Source: Pseudomonadota bacterium | Lineage (GTDB): Bacteria > Pseudomonadota > Gammaproteobacteria > Steroidobacterales > Steroidobacteraceae | Direction of reading: 5' to 3' | NCBI GenBank assembly: GCA_023433705.1 | Contig: JAEYUC010000022.1 | Span: forward strand, 1-64,000 | Length of the DNA stretch: 64,000 nt | Shown here: piece by piece, positions 34,926 to 42,499 of the stretch | Position numbering within the stretch: position 1 is the first letter of the stretch | Layout of the letters: every line of letters begins with the position of its first letter | Notes under the pieces: model-generated | The model's database searches: none | Told to the model about the DNA's origin: nothing | What the model saw: the letters and a program-made list of their open reading frames with translations, nothing else | Position numbers and translations under genes: made by a program

Positions 34926-37042
34926 TCGCCCACGTCGACGCCGGCAAGACCACGACGACCGAGCGCATTCTTTATTACACGGGCAAGAAGCACACGATCG
35001 TCGACGTCCACGAGACGAAGGACCTGAAGTCCTCGACGACGACTGACTACATGGAGCAGGAGCAGAAGCGCGGCATCACGATTCAGTCGGCCGCGGTGTC
35101 GACCTTCTGGCGCAAGAAGAAGATCAACGTCATCGACACTCCCGGGCACGTGGACTTCACCATCGAGGTGAACCGTTCGCTGCGCGTGCTGGACGGCGCG
35201 GTGGTGGTGTTCGACGGCGTGGCGGGCGTGGAGCCGCAGTCGGAGACGAACTGGCGCTTGGCCAACAACTACAACGTTCCGCGTATCTGCTACGTGAACA
35301 AGATGGACCGCTCGGGCGCGAACTTCGTGCGCTGCGTGGACATGATCAAGACGCGCCTGGGCGCGCGGCCGCTGCCGGTGCAGATCCCGATCGGCTCGGA
35401 AGACAACTTCAAGGGCATGGTGGACCTGGTCACGCAGGAAGCCTACGTCTGGGACTCGGACGACAAGGACGCGAAGTGGGCCATCATCCCGGTCGGTGAC
35501 GGCTCGGGCCTCGCGGACAAGATGGGCATCACGGTGCCGTCGGATCGCAAGATCCTCGACAACTACGCCAAGTACCGCTCGGAGCTCGTCGACACGGCGC
35601 TCGAGATGGACGACGCGGCGATGGAGAAGTACCTCACCGACGGCGAGGCGCCTTCGGCCGACGTGCTGCGCAAGTGCATCCGCAAGGGCACGATCGACAG
35701 CGCCTTCAACCCGGTGCTGTGCGGCTCCTCTTATAAGAACAAGGGCGTGCAGCAGGTGCTGGACGCGGTGGTCGACTATCTGCCGGCGCCGACGGACGTC
35801 GAAGCCATCAAGACGGTGGACGCGGACGGTAACCCGGTCGGCGAGCGCAAGTGCTCGGACGACGAGCCGTTCTCGGGCCTGGCGTTCAAGGTGATCAACG
35901 ACGCGTACGGCGCGCTCACCTTCGTGCGTGTGTACTCGGGCGTGCTCACCAAGGGCATGTCGGTGACGAACACCACGCGTGGCAAGCGCGAAAAAATCGG
36001 CCGCATGGTCGAGATGTTCGCGGACAAGCAGAACCCGATCGAAGAAGCGCGCGCGGGCGACATCATCGCCCTCGTCTCGCTGGCCGAGACGGACACGGGT
36101 GACACGCTCACGGACAGCGAGCACCAGGTGGTGCTGGAGCGCATGCGCTTCCCGGACCCGGTCATCAGCGTCTCGGTGAAGGCGAAGTCGAAGGCGGAAG
36201 CCGAGAAGTTCGGCGCGGCGCTGGGCAAGATGGTCCGTGCCGATCCTTCGCTGCATCTGGAAACGGATCGCGAAACTGGCGAAACGATTCTGCGCGGCAT
36301 GGGCGAGCTGCACCTCGAAGTGACGCTCGATCGCATGCGCACGGAGTTCGGCGTCGAAGGCACGATGGGCGAGCCGCAGGTCGCGTACCGCGAGTCGTTC
36401 ACGAAGACGGTCGACGAGCACTACGTGCACAAGAAGCAGACCGGTGGTTCGGGCCAGTTCGCCGAGGTGTGGATCAAGTTCGAGCCGCTCGAGCGCGGCA
36501 AGGGCTTCGAGTTCGTCGACGAGACGGTCGGTGGTTCGGTGCCGAAGGAATTCATCCCGGCGGTGGAAAAGGGCCTCAAGGCGCAGAAGGAAGACGGCGT
36601 GCTGGCGCACTTCCCCACCGTGGACTTCCGCGCGACGCTGCATGACGGCTCGTACCACGACGTCGACTCGAACGCGCTGACGTTCGAAATCGCGGCGAAG
36701 GCGTGCTTCCGCGAGGGCATCCGCAAGGCGGCCCCGCAGCTGCTGGAGCCGGTGATGAAGGTCGAGACCGTGACGCCGCAGGACTACCTGGGCGACGTGA
36801 TCGGCGACATGAACCGCCGTCGCGGCACGATCCTCGAGCAGGTCGAGCGTGGCACGAACATCGCGGTGGTTGCGCACATTCCGCTGTCGGAAATGTTCGG
36901 CTACATCGGCCAGTTGCGTTCGATGACCTCGGGTCGCGCGAGCTTCACGATGGAGTTCTCGCACTATGATCCGGTGCCGAAGAACAAGGCGGATGAAGTC
37001 ATCGCCGAGGTGGAGAAGCGCCGCAAGGCCGTCGCCGCTTAA
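34880..37042 (+). CDS. fusA: Elongation factor G (stand-alone copy)
   Basis: 720 residues, full length. G1 is AHVDAGKTTTTERIL, G2 is around RGITIQSAA, G3 DTPGHVD, G4 NKMD, followed by EF-G domains II-V (GGSGQFAEVWIKFEP in domain IV; RRRGTILEQ and MTSGRASFTMEF in domain V). It catalyses ribosomal translocation and, with RRF, ribosome recycling. It is not flanked by rpsL, rpsG or tuf, so it is probably a second EF-G gene; an insert after KKHTIVDVHET also differs from the standard str-operon form. Its stop codon TAA is the first part of a REP-like repeat, and a strong terminator follows. Confidence 0.93.
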   Translation: MARTTPLADIRNIGIIAHVDAGKTTTTERILYYTGKKHTIVDVHETKDLKSSTTTDYMEQEQKRGITIQSAAVSTFWRKKKINVIDTPGHVDFTIEVNRSLRVLDGAVVVFDGVAGVEPQSETNWRLANNYNVPRICYVNKMDRSGANFVRCVDMIKTRLGARPLPVQIPIGSEDNFKGMVDLVTQEAYVWDSDDKDAKWAIIPVGDGSGLADKMGITVPSDRKILDNYAKYRSELVDTALEMDDAAMEKYLTDGEAPSADVLRKCIRKGTIDSAFNPVLCGSSYKNKGVQQVLDAVVDYLPAPTDVEAIKTVDADGNPVGERKCSDDEPFSGLAFKVINDAYGALTFVRVYSGVLTKGMSVTNTTRGKREKIGRMVEMFADKQNPIEEARAGDIIALVSLAETDTGDTLTDSEHQVVLERMRFPDPVISVSVKAKSKAEAEKFGAALGKMVRADPSLHLETDRETGETILRGMGELHLEVTLDRMRTEFGVEGTMGEPQVAYRESFTKTVDEHYVHKKQTGGSGQFAEVWIKFEPLERGKGFEFVDETVGGSVPKEFIPAVEKGLKAQKEDGVLAHFPTVDFRATLHDGSYHDVDSNALTFEIAAKACFREGIRKAAPQLLEPVMKVETVTPQDYLGDVIGDMNRRRGTILEQVERGTNIAVVAHIPLSEMFGYIGQLRSMTSGRASFTMEFSHYDPVPKNKADEVIAEVEKRRKAVAA

Positions 37043-37080
37043 TGGGGACATTCCTCGTTTCCAGGAAACGGGGACAGACC
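37041..37080 (+). repeat. REP-like long palindromic repeat, copy at fusA stop
   Basis: AATGGGGACATTCCTCGTTT, CCAGG spacer, then AAACGGGGACAGACC. It starts on the last two bases of the fusA TAA. Other long copies are at 39371-39411 (reverse) and 63590-63630. Confidence 0.75.
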
Positions 37081-37095
37081 TCAAGCTGAAATCAG

Positions 37096-37124
37096 GGGCG
37101 GGTGAGAAATCACCCGCCCTTTTT
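37096..37124 (+). terminator. Rho-independent terminator of fusA
   Basis: A perfect 10-bp GC-rich stem (GGGCGGGTGA / TCACCCGCCC) with loop GAAA, followed by TTTTT. It lies 54 bases after the fusA stop. Confidence 0.9.
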
Positions 37125-37284
37125 CATTTCCGCAGCCAGGTGAAGACGCGCGTGTAGGGCGTGCCGTCGGGCTGATGGCGAACGACGGTCTCGATCATCT
37201 GCTTGCCGTCATCCGAAAGCGCCCATACGCGGGTGCTCGCAGGCTGCCCCCCCCCACTCCAACTCTTCTCCAGCCAAGCCAGAG
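37124..37284 (-). pseudogene. C-terminal remnant of an unidentified protein
   Basis: On the minus strand a frame ending TGA at 37124-37126 reads STRVWALSDDGKQMIETVV, then RHQPDGTPYTRVFTWLRK: protein-like, with a beta-strand/DDGK pattern as in small secreted proteins. Upstream it passes through a run of nine C (37247-37255) and meets the antitoxin gene with no start. The rest of the gene seems lost, perhaps displaced by the toxin-antitoxin pair. Confidence 0.45.
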
Positions 37285-37602
37285 CTAAAGCTTCGACAGC
37301 CGCTGCAACGTGTCGGGATACTGCTGCACCAGGCGAATCAGCAAAGTCGCCTGGGCGTTGGGCTTGGCCCGTCCCTGCTCCCAGTTCTCGACTGTCCGCA
37401 CATTGGTTCTGAGAAACCCAGCGAACAAGCCGCGCGACAGGTTCAGGTCCTTGCGCAGCTTCGTCAATTCGCGTGCGCTGATCGAAGGTGCAGGGAATCT
37501 TTTGACCCGATGGGTACGCAGCGTTCGCTTACCTTCGCGTTCGTCCGCGAGTGCGCTGAATCCCTCGACGATCTCCGCGAACAGGTCTCGCTTCTTCATC
37601 AA
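37285..37602 (-). CDS. HTH antitoxin (HigA/NadS-like)
   Basis: 105 residues with an XRE-type helix-turn-helix (ELTKLRKDLNLSRGLFAGFL, RTNVRTVENWEQGRAKP). It is the second gene of a toxin-first operon. The start overlaps the toxin stop by ATGA. It neutralises the toxin and represses the operon in known families. Confidence 0.85.
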   Translation of the reverse strand: MMKKRDLFAEIVEGFSALADEREGKRTLRTHRVKRFPAPSISARELTKLRKDLNLSRGLFAGFLRTNVRTVENWEQGRAKPNAQATLLIRLVQQYPDTLQRLSKL

Positions 37603-37943
37603 TTCAAGCTCCTCATTCTCAGCTCGTGCTTCAGAATCTGGCGAAGCGCACGCCGTTCTTCCTGGGTGAGATCCTCTGCTTCGTCCTTGTCAAATACTGA
37701 GAAGAGCCAGATTTGGGATTCGCCAAGCCAGTAGTAGTAGACGATGCGCAGACCGCTCCGCTTTCCCTTCCCGCGCCGGAGATCGCCAAATCGAAGCTTT
37801 CGGAGGCCACCGGTTCCTTCGATTACTCGACCTGCTTCCGGCATGAGCAGCAAAAGTGTTTGGAGCTCCAAATATGCTCGGTCATCGAGATAACGCTCGC
37901 GCAATCTCTCAAAGGCAGGCAACTCGACAAAGCATGCGTGCAT
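37599..37943 (-). CDS. RelE/HigB-type toxin
   Basis: 114 residues from the ATG at 37943 (MHACFVELPAFERLRERYLD); the longer frame upstream is Cys-rich and unlikely. The RelE-fold pattern is seen: GRVIEGTGGLRKLRFGDLRRGKGKRSGLRIVYYYW, then FSVFDKDEAEDLTQEERRAL. It is a probable ribosome-dependent mRNA interferase. The HigB-then-HigA order and 4-base overlap support a functional module. Confidence 0.85.
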   Translation of the reverse strand: MHACFVELPAFERLRERYLDDRAYLELQTLLLLMPEAGRVIEGTGGLRKLRFGDLRRGKGKRSGLRIVYYYWLGESQIWLFSVFDKDEAEDLTQEERRALRQILKHELRMRSLN

Positions 37944-38088
37944 TCCGCGAATATACGCAGGTTGCGTATATAACCCGCCCAGGCATTTCTCGCAATAGCA
38001 CGCGGAAATGCGCTCAGCCAGCATTCAGCCTGGCATCTGCAAAATGCCTCGTGTCATATTCGCTCCCTAACAAATAACAAAGGTGCAG

Positions 38089-39348
38089 ATGATGCTTCGA
38101 GACCTGTTTCGTCCGTTGGCCATGATCCTGGCCTTCACCCTCCCCCTGGCTGCCACGGCAGCCAATGAGCTCACGGACGAGCAGGTTCGATTGATCCAGG
38201 CGCTGCCGCCGGTTTCGAAGATCGAAGCCGCGCTCCCAAAGCGCTCGGACCCGGGCGAAGCCGCTGTGGACCGCATGATGGTGCTGCAGCAGTTCAGCGA
38301 AATGGCGGCGTCCATCGCGCCGGGATTGCGCGATCCGCAGTTGAAGAAGCAGGTGAACCAGTACCACGCCGCGCTCGTCGCCGGTTTGCCCGAGGCGGAG
38401 CGCGCGCTTCAGGGCCGCCAGGCGCATGAGCTGTCCGCGCGCATGTATTCGGATCTGCGCGACGGGTGGAAGGTCATGCGTGGCGTGTACGAGAAGACGC
38501 TGGACGGCGACCTGCGCGAATACGCGCTCGGCTACTTCGAACGGCAAATCCACGTGTACACGCGAAAGGAGCCGACGAACCCGGTGGAAGCGTACGTGGC
38601 CGAACTACCGGAGCCGTGGCGCACGTGGGCGGAGAAGTTGATCGCGGTGCCAGTCGCGCTCTGGATCGCGTTGCTCATCGCCTGGCTGGTTCTCGGCATC
38701 GCGACGCGCACCACGCCGTTCCGGCTTTCGCCGCAGGATCCGTGGAAGCTGCAGCGCGGCCGCAAGCTGCGGCCGATGCGCTTCGAGCAGGTGATCGTGG
38801 AAGAAGTGAAGGACCTGGTGCGCGAGACGCCCCATTACCACACGCCCAGGGACGCACAGGGGAACCCGAGCGGCCCCACCACGGTGACCCATACGCGCAC
38901 GCACATCGTCACGATGTTCGTCCGCGGCGTCGATGGCCGCGAGGACAGCCTCAAGCTCGTGAACCACGACTTCGACGTCCGGCGCGGTCATCGCGTGCTG
39001 GCCGTGTGGGAAGGCGACGGCAAGTACTGCCTGTTCCTCTACAACCACGATCTGCGCCGATTCCTGGACCTGCCGCGCCTGCGCAAGTTCGTGAAGATGC
39101 GGCCGTGGCTGCTGATTCCGGTCTGGGCGCTAACTACCGCGGCGGTGGCAGCGATCCAACCGGGGCTCGTGTTGCTGCCGTTATGCCTGACACCCATCGT
39201 GTATCTCGTTTTCATGGGCATCGTGAACGCACGGCGGCGGCGCGTGTTCATGAAGAAGATGGCTCCGCGACTCGTGCAGGAAGCGGGACCGCCGCCAGAG
39301 CACTGGGGACCGGTGAGGCCGGCGGCGAAGGAAGGCGCCTTGGCGTGA
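38089..39348 (+). CDS. Membrane protein with large periplasmic/cytoplasmic domains, family unknown
   Basis: 419 residues; AAAGG precedes the chosen ATG (GTG 38083 and ATG 38092 are alternatives). A signal peptide ends near ATAANEL, then a helical periplasmic domain (about 25-180) with RQAHELSARMYSDLRDGW. Transmembrane helix one is VALWIALLIAWLVLGIAT. A soluble beta-domain of about 140 residues holds HTRTHIVTMFVRGVDGRED and HRVLAVWEGDGKYCLFLYNHD. Two further helices lie near 335-385. I do not recognise the family. It is monocistronic and convergent with the phospholipase gene. Confidence 0.7.
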   Translation: MMLRDLFRPLAMILAFTLPLAATAANELTDEQVRLIQALPPVSKIEAALPKRSDPGEAAVDRMMVLQQFSEMAASIAPGLRDPQLKKQVNQYHAALVAGLPEAERALQGRQAHELSARMYSDLRDGWKVMRGVYEKTLDGDLREYALGYFERQIHVYTRKEPTNPVEAYVAELPEPWRTWAEKLIAVPVALWIALLIAWLVLGIATRTTPFRLSPQDPWKLQRGRKLRPMRFEQVIVEEVKDLVRETPHYHTPRDAQGNPSGPTTVTHTRTHIVTMFVRGVDGREDSLKLVNHDFDVRRGHRVLAVWEGDGKYCLFLYNHDLRRFLDLPRLRKFVKMRPWLLIPVWALTTAAVAAIQPGLVLLPLCLTPIVYLVFMGIVNARRRRVFMKKMAPRLVQEAGPPPEHWGPVRPAAKEGALA

Positions 39349-39370
39349 TTCAAATTGCCGGGCCCAGGGA

Positions 39371-39411
39371 GGTCTGTCCCCGTTTGCTAGGAAACGAGGA
39401 ATGTCCCCATT
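39371..39411 (-). repeat. REP-like long palindromic repeat, copy at phospholipase stop
   Basis: An inverted-orientation copy of the 37041 repeat. On the minus strand it begins with the TAA stop of the phospholipase D gene (TAATGGGGACATTCC). It lies between two convergent genes. Confidence 0.75.
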
Positions 39412-40792
39412 ACAACAGGCGCTCCCAGAGGACCCAGAAGGTCTGGAGGAACTTGTCCTTGAACGGGCGCTTCTTCCATTCGTCGAGCGTGATTGGCGCC
39501 GCGGCGGCGAGGTCGGACTCGAACATCGCCAACATCTCGCGCGCGAAGCCCTCGTCGATGATGACGATGTTGAGCTCGTCGTTGTTGGCGAAGCTGCGCC
39601 AGTCCCAGTTCGCCGAACCCACGCTGCTCCAGATGCCGTCGACCTCGAGGGTCTTCGAATGCAGCAGCACCTCCTGCTGCTCGAAGATCTGCACGCCGCC
39701 TTTCAGCAGCTTCGTGTAGTGCGCCCGACCGGCGTGCATGATGCCGCTGAAGTCCGTGAGGCCTGGCAGCAGCAACCGCACGCGCACGCCGCGGTCCGCG
39801 GCGTCGAGCAGCGCATCTTCCACCTGGTCGTCGGGTGAGAAATACGCCATGGTGAGATCGATCGACTTCTGCGCGAACGTGAGCGCGGACAAAGCGCTGA
39901 CGTAGGTTTCGTTGCGGGTAGAGTCGACAGTCGTCGCATCGACGCGCATGAGCATCTTTCCGGCCTCGCGTGCCGGGGGTAGATAGTTGGCCGGCTGGCG
40001 ATCGGGGCACTTCTGCTTGTCCCAGCTTCCGAGGAACAGGCGCTGAAGCTCGAGTGATACCGGCCCCTCCACTTCGACTTGCGTATCGCGCCACCCCTCC
40101 TTGACCGGATCCCGTTTCACGCCGCCACGCGAGCCGCTGGTATACGCGGAGCTGAAGTTGATGCCACCGGCGAAGCCGTGGAGCCCATCGACGACGACGA
40201 TCTTGCGGTGATCGCGCTGCACGTATTTCGCGGTGCGGTTGTCGGCGGGATTGATCGGATTGAATTCGCACAGCCGCACGCCGACGGCGCGCAACTTCTC
40301 CCAGACTTCATCCGGCGTTGCCGAGGAGCCGAGGCCATCGTAGAGCACGTTGACCGCAACGCCCTTCGCAACCACTTCGGCCAGCAGATCCGAAAGCTTT
40401 CGTCCTTCGTGTTGCGCCTCGTCGAAGATGTACATCTCGATGTTCACGCTTTCCCGCGCGGCCGAGATCGCGGAGAACATCGCCTCGTACGTGCTCGGCC
40501 CATCTACCAGCAGCCGCGCGCGATTCCCGGCGATCAACGGCCCGCCACCCGCCGCTTCCATGGCGAGCAGGGTCTGGGCGAGCAGGTTGTCCTCGCCGAG
40601 CTCCATCAACTTTGCGGACACGCGCGCTCGCGTCTTCGGATCGATGCGACCGTCGGGCCCGATCATCGACAGCGGCGCGATGGCGTCGGTGGGCTGGGGA
40701 GTGGGTGGTTCGGGCAGCGGGCGCATCGACGCGCAACCGCCCACGAGGACGAGACTTGCGGCCAGCAACACGCAGCGCTGAAAGGTGTTCAC
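39410..40792 (-). CDS. Phospholipase D / cardiolipin synthase-like lipoprotein
   Basis: 460 residues from GTG 40792, chosen because it yields a lipoprotein signal (CVLLAASLVLVGGC). Two HKD motifs are seen: RDHRKIVVVDG in the first half and LLHSKTLEVDG in the second, each followed by GG(I/V)N- or GSANWD-type sequence (FAGGINF, SSVGSANWDWRSF). The expected activity is phosphatidyl transfer or phosphodiester cleavage at the envelope; an outer-membrane or periplasmic cardiolipin-synthase-like role is inferred. Confidence 0.85.
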   Translation of the reverse strand: MNTFQRCVLLAASLVLVGGCASMRPLPEPPTPQPTDAIAPLSMIGPDGRIDPKTRARVSAKLMELGEDNLLAQTLLAMEAAGGGPLIAGNRARLLVDGPSTYEAMFSAISAARESVNIEMYIFDEAQHEGRKLSDLLAEVVAKGVAVNVLYDGLGSSATPDEVWEKLRAVGVRLCEFNPINPADNRTAKYVQRDHRKIVVVDGLHGFAGGINFSSAYTSGSRGGVKRDPVKEGWRDTQVEVEGPVSLELQRLFLGSWDKQKCPDRQPANYLPPAREAGKMLMRVDATTVDSTRNETYVSALSALTFAQKSIDLTMAYFSPDDQVEDALLDAADRGVRVRLLLPGLTDFSGIMHAGRAHYTKLLKGGVQIFEQQEVLLHSKTLEVDGIWSSVGSANWDWRSFANNDELNIVIIDEGFAREMLAMFESDLAAAAPITLDEWKKRPFKDKFLQTFWVLWERLL

Positions 40793-40846
40793 GAGTACGC
40801 AGGAGTATGGGCAGGCGCGTCGCGCACGCCTGTAGGCCCGCGCCGA

Positions 40847-40894
40847 AAATGGGGTCAGACCACATTTGCTAGGAATCGGGGCCTGACCCCATTT
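40847..40894. repeat. REP-like palindromic repeat (AAATGGGGTCAG type)
   Basis: Perfect 12-bp arms AAATGGGGTCAG and CTGACCCCATTT enclose a 24-base centre containing TTTGCTAGGAATCGGGG. It shares the (T)TTGCTAGGAA(A/T)CG core with the long REP-like repeats at 39371 and 63590. It lies between the divergent phospholipase and DUF72 genes, so it is part of their promoter region. Confidence 0.75.
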
Positions 40895-40905
40895 AGGCTG
40901 GCCCA

Positions 40906-41652
40906 ATGGCCAATGCCGGCAAAATCCACGTGGGCGTCGGTGGCTGGAATTTCGCGCCCTGGCGCGGCAGCTTCTATCCGAAGGGCGTGACGCAGGCGCA
41001 GGAGCTGCATTACGCAAGCCGGCAGCTCACCGCGATCGAAATCAACTCGACGTTCTACCGTCTGCAGAAGCCGGCAACGTTCCGGAAATGGCACGACGAC
41101 ACACCTGAAGGATTCGTGTTCAGTCTCAAGGCGCCCCGGTTCGTAACGAACCGCGGGCGTCTCGCTGAAGCTGGCGCGAGCATGGAGCGATTCCTCTCGA
41201 GCGGCATCCTCGAGCTCGGCGAAAAACTCGGGCCGATCAACTGGCAGCTCCCGCCGACCATGAAGTTCGACGCGGATGACCTCTCGGCATTCCTCGCCTT
41301 GCTACCGCGCAAGCTGGACGGCCGCGCATTGCGCCACGCGCTCGAAGTGCGTCACGATAGTTTCGACAACGACGAACTGGTCGCTCTCGCGCGCAAGCAC
41401 GAAGTCGCCATCGTCGAAGCCGGCGATTCGGAATATCCGCGCATCCAGGCGCGCACCGCGCCTTTCAGTTACCTGCGCGTCATGGGCACGAAGGAAAGCG
41501 CGCCGAAGGGATACACACCCGCCGCCCTCAAACGCTGGCGGGATCACGCCATGAAACTCGCCCGTGAGGGCGACGTGTTCTTCTACTTCATCAGTGGCGC
41601 GAAGGTCCGCAATCCGCTCGCCGCACGCGCGCTGATCGCCGACCTTGCCTGA
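40906..41652 (+). CDS. DUF72 family protein
   Basis: 248 residues of the DUF72 TIM-barrel family (YecE-like): HVGVGGWNFAPWRGSFYP, EINSTFYRLQKPATFRKW, FVFSLKAPRFVTN, LGPINWQLPP, LEVRHDSF, and SYLRVMG. The active-site-like acidic and aromatic residues are retained. The function is unproven; the fold suggests a nuclease or hydrolase. Confidence 0.88.
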   Translation: MANAGKIHVGVGGWNFAPWRGSFYPKGVTQAQELHYASRQLTAIEINSTFYRLQKPATFRKWHDDTPEGFVFSLKAPRFVTNRGRLAEAGASMERFLSSGILELGEKLGPINWQLPPTMKFDADDLSAFLALLPRKLDGRALRHALEVRHDSFDNDELVALARKHEVAIVEAGDSEYPRIQARTAPFSYLRVMGTKESAPKGYTPAALKRWRDHAMKLAREGDVFFYFISGAKVRNPLAARALIADLA

Positions 41653-41654
41653 CG

Positions 41655-41692
41655 TCACCCGCGCGCGCACGCCTCGATGTTGTTGCCGTCCG
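41655..41692 (-). pseudogene. C-terminal remnant of a glyoxalase/VOC protein
   Basis: The minus-strand frame ending at TGA 41655-41657 reads GDPDGNNIEACARG, the characteristic last strand of VOC/glyoxalase-type proteins (DPDGNxIE with the metal-ligand Glu). Homology ends abruptly where a palindromic repeat starts (41706). The remainder of the gene is gone. Confidence 0.55.
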
Positions 41693-41705
41693 GATCGCCT
41701 GAAAG

Positions 41706-41724
41706 GACAGACTTGAAGTCTGTC
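41706..41724. repeat. GACAGACTT palindrome
   Basis: GACAGACTTGAAGTCTGTC, 9-bp perfect arms round one base. It belongs to the same family as 44304, 47573 and 47619. Confidence 0.75.
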
Positions 41725-41812
41725 TCCTCCGGTGACGTTCCGCCCTTAGGCCTACTTGCACTCCCTCCCCTGCCCGACAGCGCCGCGCCGTACTCGCCGC
41801 GATCATCGGCGC

Positions 41813-42499
41813 ATGGGTGGTAGTCAGAACAACAAGGGCGCCGCACGACGCCTGATGCTCCTCGTTGCTTCGTCCATATGTGCTCCGGTCGCGTTCGGGC
41901 AGGCGTCGGCACCCGACGATCCCGATGTCACGATGCAGATCATCGTGAATCCCGCCGCGACACTGCCGGATGAAATCGTGCGCAAGATTCCGCCGGCCAA
42001 GGCCAGGCGGCCGGGCGACGCGTCGAGCGATTCGACGAAAGACCTCGCGGATCCGCGCCGAAACACGAGCGGCGACGGGCCAGGAACGGCGGTCGATCCG
42101 GTTGCTCCCGATCCGACTCCGCTTCCCGATCCCATCGGACCACTCGATCCCGGCGGCCCGGCCGATCCCGGTGGACCCGGCCCGGGCAGCACGCCGACTC
42201 CTCGCGAAGCGCCGCCTGCCCCCGATCCGCGCGGCCCCGGCCCCGGAGACAAACCGCCCAGGCCCGAACCGGGCGGACCCAAACCCGGTCGGCCCGATCC
42301 GCCCGGTCACGAACCACGTTCGCCGCCCAACCCGCCGGGCGAACCGCGCGGCCGGCCGCGCGACCCGCGCGACGATCCACGCGGCCCACCGAACGACGGA
42401 CCGCGCCGTCCGCCGGACGATTCGCCTCGCGGCCCGCCGCGCGAGCCTCGCGATCCACGCAATCCCCGTGAACCGCGTGATCCACGTCCGCGTCCGTAG
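41813..42499 (+). CDS. Proline-rich exported protein
   Basis: 228 residues from ATG 41813. A signal-like start (RRLMLLVASSICAPVAFGQA) is followed by a short unique part (DVTMQIIVNPAATLPDEIVRKIPP). About 150 residues of low-complexity Pro/Gly/Asp/Arg then continue to the end (PDPIGPLDPGG, PREPRDPRNPREPRD). It is probably an envelope or surface protein with an extended tail. The 3' end overlaps the start of the next gene by about 30 bases in another frame. Confidence 0.6.
   Translation: MGGSQNNKGAARRLMLLVASSICAPVAFGQASAPDDPDVTMQIIVNPAATLPDEIVRKIPPAKARRPGDASSDSTKDLADPRRNTSGDGPGTAVDPVAPDPTPLPDPIGPLDPGGPADPGGPGPGSTPTPREAPPAPDPRGPGPGDKPPRPEPGGPKPGRPDPPGHEPRSPPNPPGEPRGRPRDPRDDPRGPPNDGPRRPPDDSPRGPPREPRDPRNPREPRDPRPRP

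Noticed and set aside
34898..37084. 728-residue open frame antisense to fusA
   Set aside because: Arg/His/Val/Asp-rich composition typical of antisense reading of a GC-rich gene; fusA on the other strand is unmistakable.
41970..42467. Long upstream extension of the TPR/beta-barrel gene
   Set aside because: It is the +1 frame of the proline-rich gene; the signal peptide begins only after 42468.
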